A stretch of DNA of 64,000 nt from Pinguiococcus pyrenoidosus (Eukaryota > Sar > Pinguiophyceae > Pinguiochrysidales > Pinguiochrysidaceae): NCBI GenBank assembly GCA_019677205.1, contig JAAMXY010000058.1:32508-96507 (forward strand), read 5' to 3'. The translations under genes and the position numbers were made by a program. Of the stretch, positions 33,638 through 43,577 are shown in pieces (within the stretch, counting starts at the first letter, position 1; each line of letters opens with the position of its first letter). The notes beneath the pieces are model-generated. The model was not told the DNA's origin, ran no database searches, and saw nothing but the letters and a program-made list of their open reading frames with translations.

Positions 33638-35898
33638 ATGCCCCTTGGCACCAATCCTGGCCTGCCATCTGCCGCCAAGGGCCCCCATTGGCCAGCTCAG
33701 CAGCAGCTGAAGACGCCCGCTTCTGTGACGCGGACGAGGCAGACGCGCGCGTCCGACGTCTCATCCGCTCCAGACAGCTTCGGTTGGCGCCGTAGCAGAG
33801 GCCACATGAGCGCTCCGCCGTCTGCCATGTCCCACAACGTCTCACAGAGACGGAACATGAGCGGAGGCGCGTCGGCGCGTAGCAGCTTCCCACGCGCATC
33901 CAGTGGCAGCTCCGCCATGTCCGCGATGGAAGTCACCGACTCGTCGCCGTCCAGTCGTCAAGACGACTCACCCAACTCCGCGGACACCGGCGCCGATGCG
34001 CAGCCCGGCGCCGACGCGCAGCCCAGCGCCGACGCCAGCGCGCCCGTGAGCGAGCAGGCGCGCCAGCGCCGCCAGCATGAGATGCTGGCTCGGCGCATCG
34101 ACGGCTGGGAGCGCCAGCACCAAAAGCGGGCGCGCACCAACACGGCGGCGCCGAGCCCGCTGCCGCCGCCGCAGCCCTTTCCGCCTGCGTATCCGCAGGC
34201 GTATGGCCCCCCGAATCCGTGGTACAACTGGGAGACCTCGCAGCCGCCCCAGGCGCCACCGCCCCAGGCGCACTGGCCGCCGCATCGGGCCCCCAGACAC
34301 CAGTGGCCGCCGCCGCCGCCGCCGCCGCCGCACCAGCAGCAGCACCACCAGCACCAGCACCAGCAGCAGCAGCAGCAGCAGCAAGGGTACAACTACCGAG
34401 GCCCGCCCGAAGAGCGCCGCTCGGCGTATGGGGAGCAATCCTGGCAGAGCTGGAGACCCACGAGCGTCGCCGAGTTGATTCCGCCGGCGCCGCCCAGTCG
34501 CTTGGCCACGCCGGCAAGACCGCCACCACCTTCGGCGCCGCAGGAAGCGGCGCTGCCGCCGGACGAGCAGAGCTGTGACGAATCAGGTGGCCTGCACGGC
34601 TTGGCGGCGGCCGCGGAAGCCGCCAGCAGACCTCGGAGGATCAAGTCCTCGGAGCAGCGGTCTCCGCCAACGCAGCTTGACGCGAGCGCCGTGGCACATG
34701 CGGACACGAGGGTGCCGTTCACGCCGATGCAGCGGTCGTTCTCGGATGACGACTACGCCGTGTTGGCGTCAAAGGTGCTGGCCAATGAGTTCAGCCAGCT
34801 GGGCGCCAGCACCTTCGTCGCACAGCTGCCGCCGCCCACGCTGCTGGGCCGCGAGGAGGACCGCTCGCTGCTGGCGTCCGCCGCGCAGATCAAGGTGACC
34901 AGCGGCACGCTGCAGACCCTCAAGATGGCCGGCGAGGCGCTGGCAGACGCGGAAGAGGAGGAGGCCACCAAGGCGCTCTTCCGCCGGAAGGACCGCACCT
35001 CCCTCCAGGGCATGACGGAGGAGGAGCTCGTGGAGTACAAGAGAGAGCAGAACAAGCTGCGCGCGCGGCGGTCGCGCTTGCGGCGGAAGAAGGTCGAGTC
35101 CAACCTCGTGCAGCACACGATAGACCTCGCCGTGTACTATGCCCTCATCAGCTTCAGCCCCATCATGATGGCCGCGCTCACCGTGGTCGAGAGAAGCGAT
35201 CGGGGCGTCCTCACCAAGTTCCAGCGCATCAGCGCCAACTGGGAGCGGGTGGCGGGCATCCAGGACGCCCACGAGCTCGTCGAGCAGGGCCGTCCGCTGC
35301 AGAGCATCGCGCACCCCAGCTCCCTTGCCCAGCTGGAGGAGCTTCTGCTCTGCGTCTCTCGGGACTTGGGTAAGCCTCGGCTTGCTGAGCGGATTCCGGA
35401 GTTCTTGATCAAAGCAACTTGATCAAAGCAACTTGATCAAAGCAATTTTATCAAAGGACCTTGATCAAAGGACCTTGATCAAAGGACCTTGATCAAAGGA
35501 CCTTGATCAAAGGACCTGCCTAATGCTTGCTTCTTCTGCTTCTTTGTCCTCTGCTTCTTCGTCCTCTGCTTCTTCGGCCTCTGCTTCTTCGGCCTCTGCT
35601 TCTTCGTCATCTGCTTCGTCTTCGACAGGGAAAGTCCGCAGTGACACCTTCTGGTTCTGGAGACAGCCCGTGGCGGCCGACGCGAACTCTTCGGAGCAGA
35701 AGCAGACCGGCTGCGTACGATTGAGGTGCGAAAGTCCTAAGGCCGTCCGTTGCAGAGCACTTCCCACGCCACCCACGCTTGATCGACGAGCTCTTACGTC
35801 TCCCGTTGCGCTGTCAACACAGATGTACGCTGCAAATGATCCCCATCCCGATCTTCTCCGACCAATACCTCTTGTCGCTATACGCGGAGATCGCGTAG
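33638..35898 (+). CDS. bZIP-like family protein B with Pro/Gln/His-rich region
   Basis: Exons 33638-35369, 35629-35725 and 35823-35898 (phases 1 and 2), up to 634 residues. Later in-frame ATGs (33807 and 33831) could be the real start because a CCAAT box lies at 33687. The N-terminal half is low complexity: Pro-rich, then His/Gln runs encoded around 34307-34383. Conserved core: SDDDYAVLASKVL, LPPPTLLGREEDRSLL, SLQGMTEEELVEYKREQ, basic region NKLRARRSRLRRKKVE (Asn and Arg at canonical bZIP spacing), LVQHTIDLAVYYALI with two heptad leucines, PAS-like SANWERVAGIQDAH and LVEQGRPLQSIAHP, exon 2 FWFWRQP ... VRLR, last exon CTLQMIPIPIFSDQYLLSLY. Likely a transcription factor; partners and targets are unknown. 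Confidence 0.8.
35404..35515. repeat. 14-base TGATCA minisatellite in intron 1 of gene B
   Basis: Eight tandem units, CTTGATCAAAGCAA then CTTGATCAAAGGAC, each (except one variant) with the palindrome TGATCA. The array begins 34 bases after the donor site. Confidence 0.9.
35527..35622. repeat. Pyrimidine minisatellite before the exon 2 acceptor of gene B
   Basis: About six units related to CTGCTTCTTCGGCCT end six bases before the acceptor AG at 35627-35628. The repeat forms an expanded polypyrimidine tract. Confidence 0.75.
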
Positions 35899-35924
35899 CG
35901 CAGAAGCGAAGTGTCCCTGTCTCA

Positions 35925-36012
35925 TTCTCGAACCTCGAAGCTTGAACCTCGAGGCTCGAACCTCGAAGCTCAAAGCTCGAAGCTCAAAGCTCGATGCTCG
36001 ATGCTCGAGCGC
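35925..36012. repeat. Short CTCGAA/CTCGAAGCT repeat
   Basis: About nine imperfect 8-10-base units (CTCGAACCT, CTCGAAGCT, CTCAAAG) immediately after the stop of gene B. Confidence 0.7.
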
Positions 36013-36421
36013 TCCGCCACCTCCAGCGAGCTGCACCTTGGAGCGGCGACTGTTCTTCAAAGAGAGAGAAAGAGGGTGTGTGTGTTTGTGTGTGGCGTCC
36101 ATAGAAAGTCTTGAACGCCGTCGAGCCCTTTGAGCACTGCTACATGGGCAGTGGAGAAAGATCTCGCGTCCCCCAATGCGGATGCCGAGGACCCTGCTCC
36201 GAGTGCGCCCTTGGCTTTGCCGACTTCCAAGCTTTGCATCCCTAGGCGGCGAGTCGCAAGCAATTTTGTGGATGTCGTAGGCGTTCGGTTGAGGATGAAG
36301 CGACACTCGCGCACTCGCACAGCAGAGAAGGCAGAGGGGTCCTCTTATGAACGGCACTTCTTTAAGCAACTTTCGGCCAGTCCGAAGGCGTCTCTCGCTC
36401 TCCGTCTCTGTGTATCTCTAT

Positions 36422-36993
36422 CTTTGTGCCTCTCCCCACCTCCGTGGCGCAACGATGCTCGCGGTCGACGCCTTCTGAGCTCGCTCTTCATCGCTCGGAG
36501 GGTAGGAGGAGGCGCGACTTCAGCACTTGTGTATCCCTAGCTTTGTCGCTCTGCCCACCTCCGTGGCGCAACGATGCTCACGGTCGACACCTTCTGGACT
36601 CGTTCTTCATCGCTCGGCAGGTAGGAGGCGCGACTACAGCACTTGTGTATCCCTAGCTTTGTCGCTCTGTCCACCTCCGTGACGCAACGATGCTCACGGT
36701 CGACGCCTTCTGAGCTCGCTCTTCATCGCTCGGAGGGTAGGAGGAGGCGCGACTTCAGCACTCGTGTATCTCTAGCTTTGTCGCTCTGCCCACCTCCGTG
36801 GCGCAACGATGCTCACGGTCGACACCTTCTGGACTCGCTCTTCATCGCTCGGCAGGTAGGAGGCGCGACTTCAGCACTCGTGTATCCCTAGCTTTGTCGC
36901 TCTGTCCACCTCCGTGGCGCAACGATGCTCACGGTCGACACCTTCTGGACTCGCTCTTCATCGCTCCGAAGCTAGGAGGCGCGACTTCGGCAG
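36422..36993. repeat. 119/116-base alternating tandem repeat between genes B and C
   Basis: Five units start at 36422, 36541, 36657, 36776 and 36892, with lengths 119, 116, 119, 116 and a partial last copy. The odd units share GACGCCTTCTGAGCTC and GGGTAGGAGGAGG; the even ones share GACACCTTCTGGACTC and GGCAGGTAGGAGG. This implies duplication of an A-B pair. Open frames inside are repeats, not genes. Confidence 0.85.
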
Positions 36994-38042
36994 TAGAAGA
37001 GATAAGAGAGACTGAGACACCAAAGGCGCGAAGAGACTTTGACCGGACCCACCGCGGCGCTGACGGGCCGGAGAGCTTTCTGTAGGCCCCATCCCGGCCG
37101 AATTCGACCCAAAGCAGCGTTGAGAAGCTCAGCGCATCTCACTAGAGCGCGCACAAAGGCCCGGCTCAGTGACAGGAGAAGCGCGCGCGTCTTAAGTTGT
37201 GCATTCGCGACACCGTGTTGTTGTCCTCTTCCTTCCGCAGGCCAAACAGTGCACTTTACGATTCAGAAGTACCGCGTCACATACATTGAATGAGACCCGG
37301 CGAGGTGACAGAGCGAAAAAGATGAGATACGGCGGGGGACGAAACGTTAAGCACGAAGTGTACGCCACGAGAGCGAAGCGAATCATATCTTTTGGGCCAA
37401 CGGAGTGGTTTGAACCGACCCGTCGACGTGTCTTCGACGTGTCTTCGGACACCCGGCCACTGTCGCGCGAGAACCGTCAGACAAAGGGCATAGAGCAGCG
37501 TAGCAAAGCGGGTCCATATGCGTTTCGCGAGACACGTTTCTGTCGATGTGATTGGTGCGGCGTAGCACCCAGCTCAGCCATGATATTGCATGAAGCGGAC
37601 ATGAAGCGGACAGCATGCTACAGATCGATCGTCGGCCAGCTGCCAAACGGCGTCACCCAACGGCATCTGTCCATACCAGATTTCAAGATAGGCCAATCGG
37701 GTGGCCACGTCCAGGAGAAACGGCACTTTTCACAGCTCATCTACCCGGTGAGCTTTCCCGTCCAACTGGGCGCATGTATCATACCAGAGCCGGCCGTTCT
37801 GGAAATCGGCTGCTTCGCATCCCAAAGAGCAGCAAGTCTACCACTGAAGCCACCTTATTGGCGAAACTCGCTGAAGCCATTTCGAGATCTGCCCAATCCA
37901 CTTGGCTTCATAGGCAAAACCACCACAGCTACCTCACGACGAAAGACATCTTAACCTCTTCACAACCACAGAATCAGGACTTCAAACGCGCGCGCGACGC
38001 CACTCTACGCGTCGGAGGGGGCCTCAAAGCAACGCTCGAGCC
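36994..38042. promoter_or_regulatory. Intergenic region with CCAAT/ATTGG cluster upstream of gene C
   Basis: A 251-codon frame at 37199-37954 is judged spurious. CCAAT/ATTGG cores lie at 37551, 37693, 37857 and 37893, within 500 bases of the gene C start. Confidence 0.4.
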
Positions 38043-39908
38043 ATGCAGCTCCACAGTGACTCGCCCAGTGCGACGCTCGAGGCGGCTCAGCTGCCAGATG
38101 GCCCCAGCCATGCGCCGCGCAGCTTCGCGCCAACCGGCACACTCGACGTCACGTGCGCCACGCCGCAGGTGACGCCTCCAGCCAGTGAGCCGGACTCTCA
38201 GCCTGCTGCCGCCGCGCGAGACGCAGCGCCGCGCGGAGCGCGCGCTGGAGAGACGAGAGCGCCGAGCGCCGCGGACGACGCGCACCGAGGTTCACCGTGG
38301 GACGACGGCATGCGCGCCGGACTCTGGGCGCTTCTGCCGCAGCGCACCGGCGACGAGTCCGCGGCGAACGCCGCTGTGGAGCCGCAGTTGCTTCGCAAGA
38401 GGTCGGCCGCGGCGGCCTGGCCGCTCCAGAGCGCTTGGACTCAAGTTCCCGCGCAGAGACCTCGACAAGTGCCGTGCCGCGCCCAGATGTCTCGGCCGCC
38501 GAGAGGGCCACCGCTGCGCAGAGTGTCCGAAGCGGGCTTTCAGGACTACCGTGAAGGGATGATGCAGCTGCTGGGCGGTGCTGGCAGCCCCATGTGTTTT
38601 CCGAGTCCACCGCAGCCTGGTTTCGCGCCTCCGAGCCAGCTGCCCGCGAGCTCTGCGACGGCCTTCGCGGCCATGGCCTGTGGAGAGCCCGTGCTGGTGC
38701 CGTCCACCTTTGGTGCCTTTCAGTGCGCCAGGCGCCCCACGACCATTCCGCTGGGGCCGCAGGAGCTGCGGAGGCCGCAGAGCGCGTCGGACACGGCAGT
38801 GAGCGGTGGCGGCGCGGATGAGCTGAGCGAAGGCGAAGGGAAAGGGCGTGGACGTCGCAAGCAGGCGTACACCGACGAGGACTACTCGGCCTTGGCACAG
38901 CAGATCCTGGAGCAGTATCGCTTTGACAACGACGAGACCTTCATCACGAACTTTCCGCCGCCCACGTTGCTTGGCGAAGAGGAAGACCGCATCCTCCTCA
39001 TGGGTGTTGGGCCCTCCAAGATCGCCAGTCAGGGGCTGCAGTACCTGCACTCTCCTTTCGGATCCACGGCAGGGGACGGAGACGACGAGGAGAGCCTGCT
39101 CGTGCCGCAGCAGAAAGGTCGGCGGTCGCTGGCCGGCATGTCGGATGATGAGATCACGGTGTACAAGCGCGAGCAGAACAAGGTCCGCGCCAGGCGCTCC
39201 CGCCTTCGCCGGAAGAAAGTGGAGTCCAGTCTGATTCAGCACACGGTGGATCTGAGCATCTACCACGCCTTGATCGCCCACTCTCGCGTCCTGATGGCGG
39301 CCCTCTCCGTCGCGGCGACTCCGAGCGGCAAGGTGGAAACGTGCTTCCAGCGCCTCGGCTCCAATTGGGAGCACATCGCCGGCGTTCGCTCGCCGAACAT
39401 CTTGATCGAACAAGGACGATCTCTGCACAGTGTGATCCACTTCAGCTGCGCTGCAGAGCTCGACCAGGTCCTCCACGGCCTCACGCGGAACATTGGTATG
39501 TGAACAGCTTCTTGGCCTGTTTCTAGGAAGAGGATGCGCCTTGCCCTTCGCGCCGCTCTAAGTTTCTTGTTCGTCTCTCTCTTCGTTCCCTCCTGATGGG
39601 CTACTTCCTAGGCTGCTCCCAGACCATCTCTCTGTGGGTTTGGAGGTTCCCCGCGTCGGGGCTGTACGCGCCCCCGGACCAAGGGCTGCAAGCCTTTGTC
39701 CGCATTCGGTGAGTGCCCCTTCGCTTGCGGACTTGGTCTGCGCTTGGCCTGCCACGGCGCTTCTTCTGCCTTCGACGTGTGTCTAACGGCGTCTCTCGAA
39801 TGCAATGCCCTCTGGAACCCACTCGACTCTAGGTGCCGGCTGCAGCTCATTCCCATTCCTCTATTCTCCGATCGCTACTTGCTCGCGATGTATTGTCAAG
39901 TTGAGTAG
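38043..39908 (+). CDS. bZIP-like family protein C
   Basis: Exons 38043-39495, 39612-39708 and 39833-39908 (phases 1 and 2) give 541 residues. The ATG at 38043 is the first in frame. The N-terminal 260 residues are Ser/Pro/Ala/Arg-rich without a known domain. Core: YTDEDYSALAQQIL, FPPPTLLGEEEDRILL, SLAGMSDDEITVYKREQ, basic region NKVRARRSRLRRKKVE, LIQHTVDLSIYHALI, GSNWEHIAGVRSPNILIEQG, LHSVIHF, exon 2 with SLWVWRFPASGLYAPP and FVRIR, and last exon CRLQLIPIPLFSDRYLLAMY. Exon sizes of the last two exons (97 and 76) equal those of B and D. The basic region fits DNA binding; the leucine zipper is short, so dimerisation may rely on the downstream segment. Confidence 0.82.
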
Positions 39909-41482
39909 GACCTGTATTCTGAGATGTCCCGTCTTCATCCTGGAAGACCATTTTGCTTGCTAGCCCCGAGTTTGGCGCGTACGCGCCTAGTTTTAGTTTC
40001 CAAAGAGATGCGGGCAGCGGGACACGGCTATGAGGTGGCAAGGACCGCCGAAGCCGTACCCCACCCCGTGTGAGAGCATGCACCTGTTGATATTGTGCAA
40101 AAGAAGAGAGTGTGCCGCTTTCGAGCCACGGTCTGCCGCTTTCGATCCACGGTCCCGAAGTATGCAAGGATCATGCTTCCTTGGTAGGTCTTCTTCTTCT
40201 TCTTCTTCTTCTTCTTCTTCTTCTTCTTCTTCTTCTTCTTCTTGTTCTTCTTCTTCTTGTTCCTCCTCTTCCTCACAATCTTCCTCTTCTTCACAGCCTT
40301 CTTCTTCTTCTTCTTCCTCCTCTTCTTCACATTCGTCAGCAACTCAACAAGGGCCGCTTCGAGGACACGGCAACCAAGACTCCCTCTGCCAACACACAGT
40401 GGTGCCACGGGCGAACAGCCCATAACACCTCCTGTCTTGTTCGCTACTGATCATTTGTCCGCATTTTCACTGCACGTCCCCTCCGTCACCTCGGCGAAAT
40501 GACAGCCAACGGCTGAAAGCCGCTCGGGGAGGCCACCAAGACGAAGCGAGCGCCTCGACAGACTGCGACGCAGCACGCGAAGGATGATCGGAAGAAGTCC
40601 CAGCCAGTCCCACGACACTGGCGTTGTATCGATCACCGCACAGAAAAGCCCAGCTGCTTCTTCTTTTCACGACTGAAGTGCACGAGACGGCAAAAGCAAA
40701 AGCAACGGCAACGGCAACGGCAATGGAAGCAGCGACAGCGGCAGCTTTTTTTTTACTCAAGGCAGTTGAACGGGTGGGCTACGTATTTAAACGCGGCCTT
40801 CTCCGGCCAAGTGTGTCACCGAAGCATTTTCGAATTCGGCTAAATTTTACGTGCTTGACAAAAGAGTGCACGTCATTGGTTTGGCTGTGGCCAATCAACG
40901 GCGCGGAACCTTGCAGTGCGAGGAGAACAACGAGCGCGGATTGGCCGGCAAGCAGTACGCATGGAATATTTTCTCCTCCGCCTTCTCTTCAAGAACTTTG
41001 CCCCCGTTGATTCGCCAAGAGTGCAGCAGCGGTGGGCTTCACACGGAAAAATGAGCGAAAATCCCGATAATGTTTGTTGAAGTGCGAGCTGGTTGGCCAG
41101 AAGTCGCAGAAAGTCGCAAAGACTATTGGAAAAACCACCAAAAGTCAAAACTGTGACTACCAATGGGCTGCCATGATTATGCGTGCGTCACCGCTGAAGT
41201 CCAGGAAATCTCGTCAGCCAGACACAAGTACGGTCATTCTGCCATAGTGCGATTTCATTTCAAGCATTCTCTCCTTTCCGTCCAAATCGATCCTCTTGAC
41301 CAATCAAAAGAGCTTCGCGCCCCATTCTCCTCGGAAGAAAGTCCCCCAATTGGTCACGTCCTTCCTCCGTAAGCTTCCACTATTCCCATCTGGTACAGCT
41401 TCCTTGTCCGCGGCGTCCCGACATCTGGTCGTTGCCGGTGAATAGTTTGCGGCGCAGTCGCAGAAGGCGCCTCTTTTTGCGC
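39909..41482. promoter_or_regulatory. Intergenic region with CTT microsatellite and CCAAT/ATTGG cluster upstream of gene D
   Basis: A CTT/TCT run covers about 40187-40330. A TATA-like GTATTTAAAC lies at 40783. CCAAT/ATTGG cores lie at 40875, 40891, 40940, 41125, 41160, 41300 and the palindrome CCAATTGG at 41346-41353, the densest of the four clusters. No gene is supported. Confidence 0.45.
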
Positions 41483-43183
41483 ATGGCGGAACATCGCCCT
41501 CCTGACGGCCGGAAGGCCGGCGACGCCCGCGCCGTAGACACGCGAGAGCGCCAGCAGCGCTCCGTGCTGCGCCGGGTCCTCTCCCTAGACAGAAGCAGCG
41601 CAGTGGGGGCTCCCCTCCCCCCTTGGCACATGGCTTCCAACGCCCCAAGGCCCGAGGAGCCAGGCGCTCCAGCGCCCTTCCCGCAGACTCTGGCGCCGCC
41701 GTGGGCGCCTCCAGCGCCAGCGCCGGGAGGCTTCGGCCCCCCGGCCCAGCGGGCCGACTTGAGCCCGCTGCACGCGGTGGCAGCGGCGGCGGAGCTGCAG
41801 TATCCGGCGGCGGAGGCCAGGAAAGTGGCGGCGCCAGAGGCCTTTGCTTCGCCCGAACTGGGCACCGACGGGGAGGCTCGGGCGAGTTGGGCGTTTTTGC
41901 AGGCTGACGAGGGCCCTGTGGCGCCGCGAAAGAGCGAGAGCACCTGGGAGGTCCTGCCCAGCCCGCCGCCGACCAGCTGGTACATCCACCAGCCGGCGAC
42001 GCAGGCGCAGCGGGCGTCGCTGTGTCCCCCCGCCAGTGACGACGTCGAGGGAGAGCAGCCGGTGGCGCCCTATGAGGCCTTGCAACGCAGCTATGACGAC
42101 AAGGCCTACATGTCGTTGGCAGTGGGGCTGCTGGGGAGCTTCGCGCCCGCAGAGACCTTCATCCCCAGGCTGCCGCCGCCCACGATGCTCGGCCGCACCG
42201 GCGACCGAGAGCTGCTGTCCATGGTGGCGTCCGTGAGGTCGTCAACTCGCATGGCGACGCGCCCGGGGNNNNNNNNNNNNNNNNNNNNNNNNNNNNNNNN
42301 NNNNNNNNNNNNNNNNNNNNNNNNNNNNNNNNNNNNNNNNNNNNNNNNNNNNNNNNNNNNNNNNNNNNNNNNNNNNNNNNNNNNNNNNNNNGCGGATGTC
42401 TGGCTGCCTCGCAAGCGCATCTCGCTGTCGGGCATGACAAAGGAGCAGAAGGAAGAACACAAGCGGACGCAGAACAAGATCCGAGCGCAGCGCTCGCGCC
42501 TGCGGCGCAAGAAGTTGGAGTCGACCTTGGTGCAGCACACCGTGGACCTCAGCGTGCTGCATGCGTGCGTGCAGCACTGCCCGATCATGATCGCCGTGTT
42601 CACCGTGCATCCGCGCCTCGACGGCAGCGTGCGCACCAGGTTCGAGAGGATAAGTGCCAACTGGGAACGACTTGGGGGAGTCAGCAATGCACATGTCTTC
42701 GTCGAGGAACGCCTCGCTCTGGAGAGCGTCGTCTTTGCAGGCTGCGTCGAGGATCTCCGGGATGCCATCGCCACTGCGACGTCCGGCGTGGGTACGTCCA
42801 TCTTTAGACATCAAGCACCCTTCTCGTTTGCCATGTCCAGGCACAAAAAGCTTGACGGACTGATGCCTCGTCCGCTTTTGCGTTGGCTTGGCCCCGTCTA
42901 GGAATCGTCGCGAGCTCCAACGTGCTTCTCTGGCGAAGACCCCAAGCGGATAAGGCACCGCCCTCCGAGCGAAGCGAAGACGAGTTTGTGAACCTGGGGT
43001 GAGTCCTGTGCCGCTTTGCCCTCCCCCAAAAGTAGAGGCGTCGGCTTCCGATGGACGTCGCTAATGATGACATCATCTTCGCCTTCCACCTCCACGCCCA
43101 ATCCTAGGTGTGCGTTTCAGTCGATCCCTATTCCTCTCTACTCCAACCAGCACTTGCTGGCGATGTACGCCACGCCGCAGTAG
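41483..43183 (+). CDS. bZIP-like family protein D (internal assembly gap)
   Basis: Main exon 41483-42791 with a 123-base N run at 42269-42391, then exons 42902-42998 and 43108-43183 (phases 1 and 2). The start MAEHRPPDGRKAGD is the first ATG in frame. The N-terminal part is Pro/Ala-rich. Core: YDDKAYMSLAVGLL, LPPPTMLGRTGDRELL, [gap], SLSGMTKEQKEEHKRTQ, basic region NKIRAQRSRLRRKKLE, LVQHTVDLSVLHACV, SANWERLGGVSNAH, FVEERLALESVVF, exon 2 NVLLWRRPQ ... FVNL, last exon CAFQSIPIPLYSNQHLLAMY. It diverges most in the PAS-like part (ERLALES in place of QGRxLxS). The gap hides the linker before the basic region; its true length is unknown. Confidence 0.78.
42269..42391. other. Assembly gap (N run) in gene D
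   Basis: One hundred and twenty-three unknown bases in the linker between the PPPT motif and the basic region. The frame is open on both sides. Confidence 0.95.
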
Positions 43184-43577
43184 AAGTTACTTACCCAAAG
43201 AGATGCGAACACGGTCGGGACGATGCAGCTTTGCCACGGATGGGACCAAGCTGTGACCATCCGAGCCAATAGAGGGACTCTACGACGCGTCCTTCACAAG
43301 GTTGATTCACGAGGAATGCGCCTTTGAAGGATCATCTGATTTTTGTATTGATCTCGAAACACAAGAGGGCTTTGTGCCTGAGAATGGAGCACTTCGACGA
43401 AGGCTGAGACTGTAGGTAAGGCTTCGCATCGGACAGCGCACCACCACCGGTAGCCCACGAAGCTTACAAAGACAAATGCCCGCATATGCCGCTCGTCAGG
43501 TTTAGGTTCTGATATCTGCTACTACTGATTGTTGAAACTAAGAAGCGCAGAGAAAAAGAAAACAAAGCTTTTCACAA
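43184..43577. other. Intergenic region between convergent gene D and the prolyl hydroxylase
   Basis: No gene or repeat is recognised. It should contain the 3' ends of both transcripts. Confidence 0.5.

Noticed and set aside
36422..36993. CRISPR-like array
   Set aside because: Units are contiguous 116-119-base tandem repeats without spacers, in a eukaryotic genome.
37199..37954. 251-codon plus-strand open frame between genes B and C
   Set aside because: No domain, odd composition and overlap with the CCAAT cluster of gene C.
38292..39476. 394-codon minus-strand open frame opposite gene C
   Set aside because: Shadow of the conserved plus-strand exon.
40028..40425. Poly-Ser/poly-Lys/poly-Leu frames
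   Set aside because: Translations of a CTT microsatellite.
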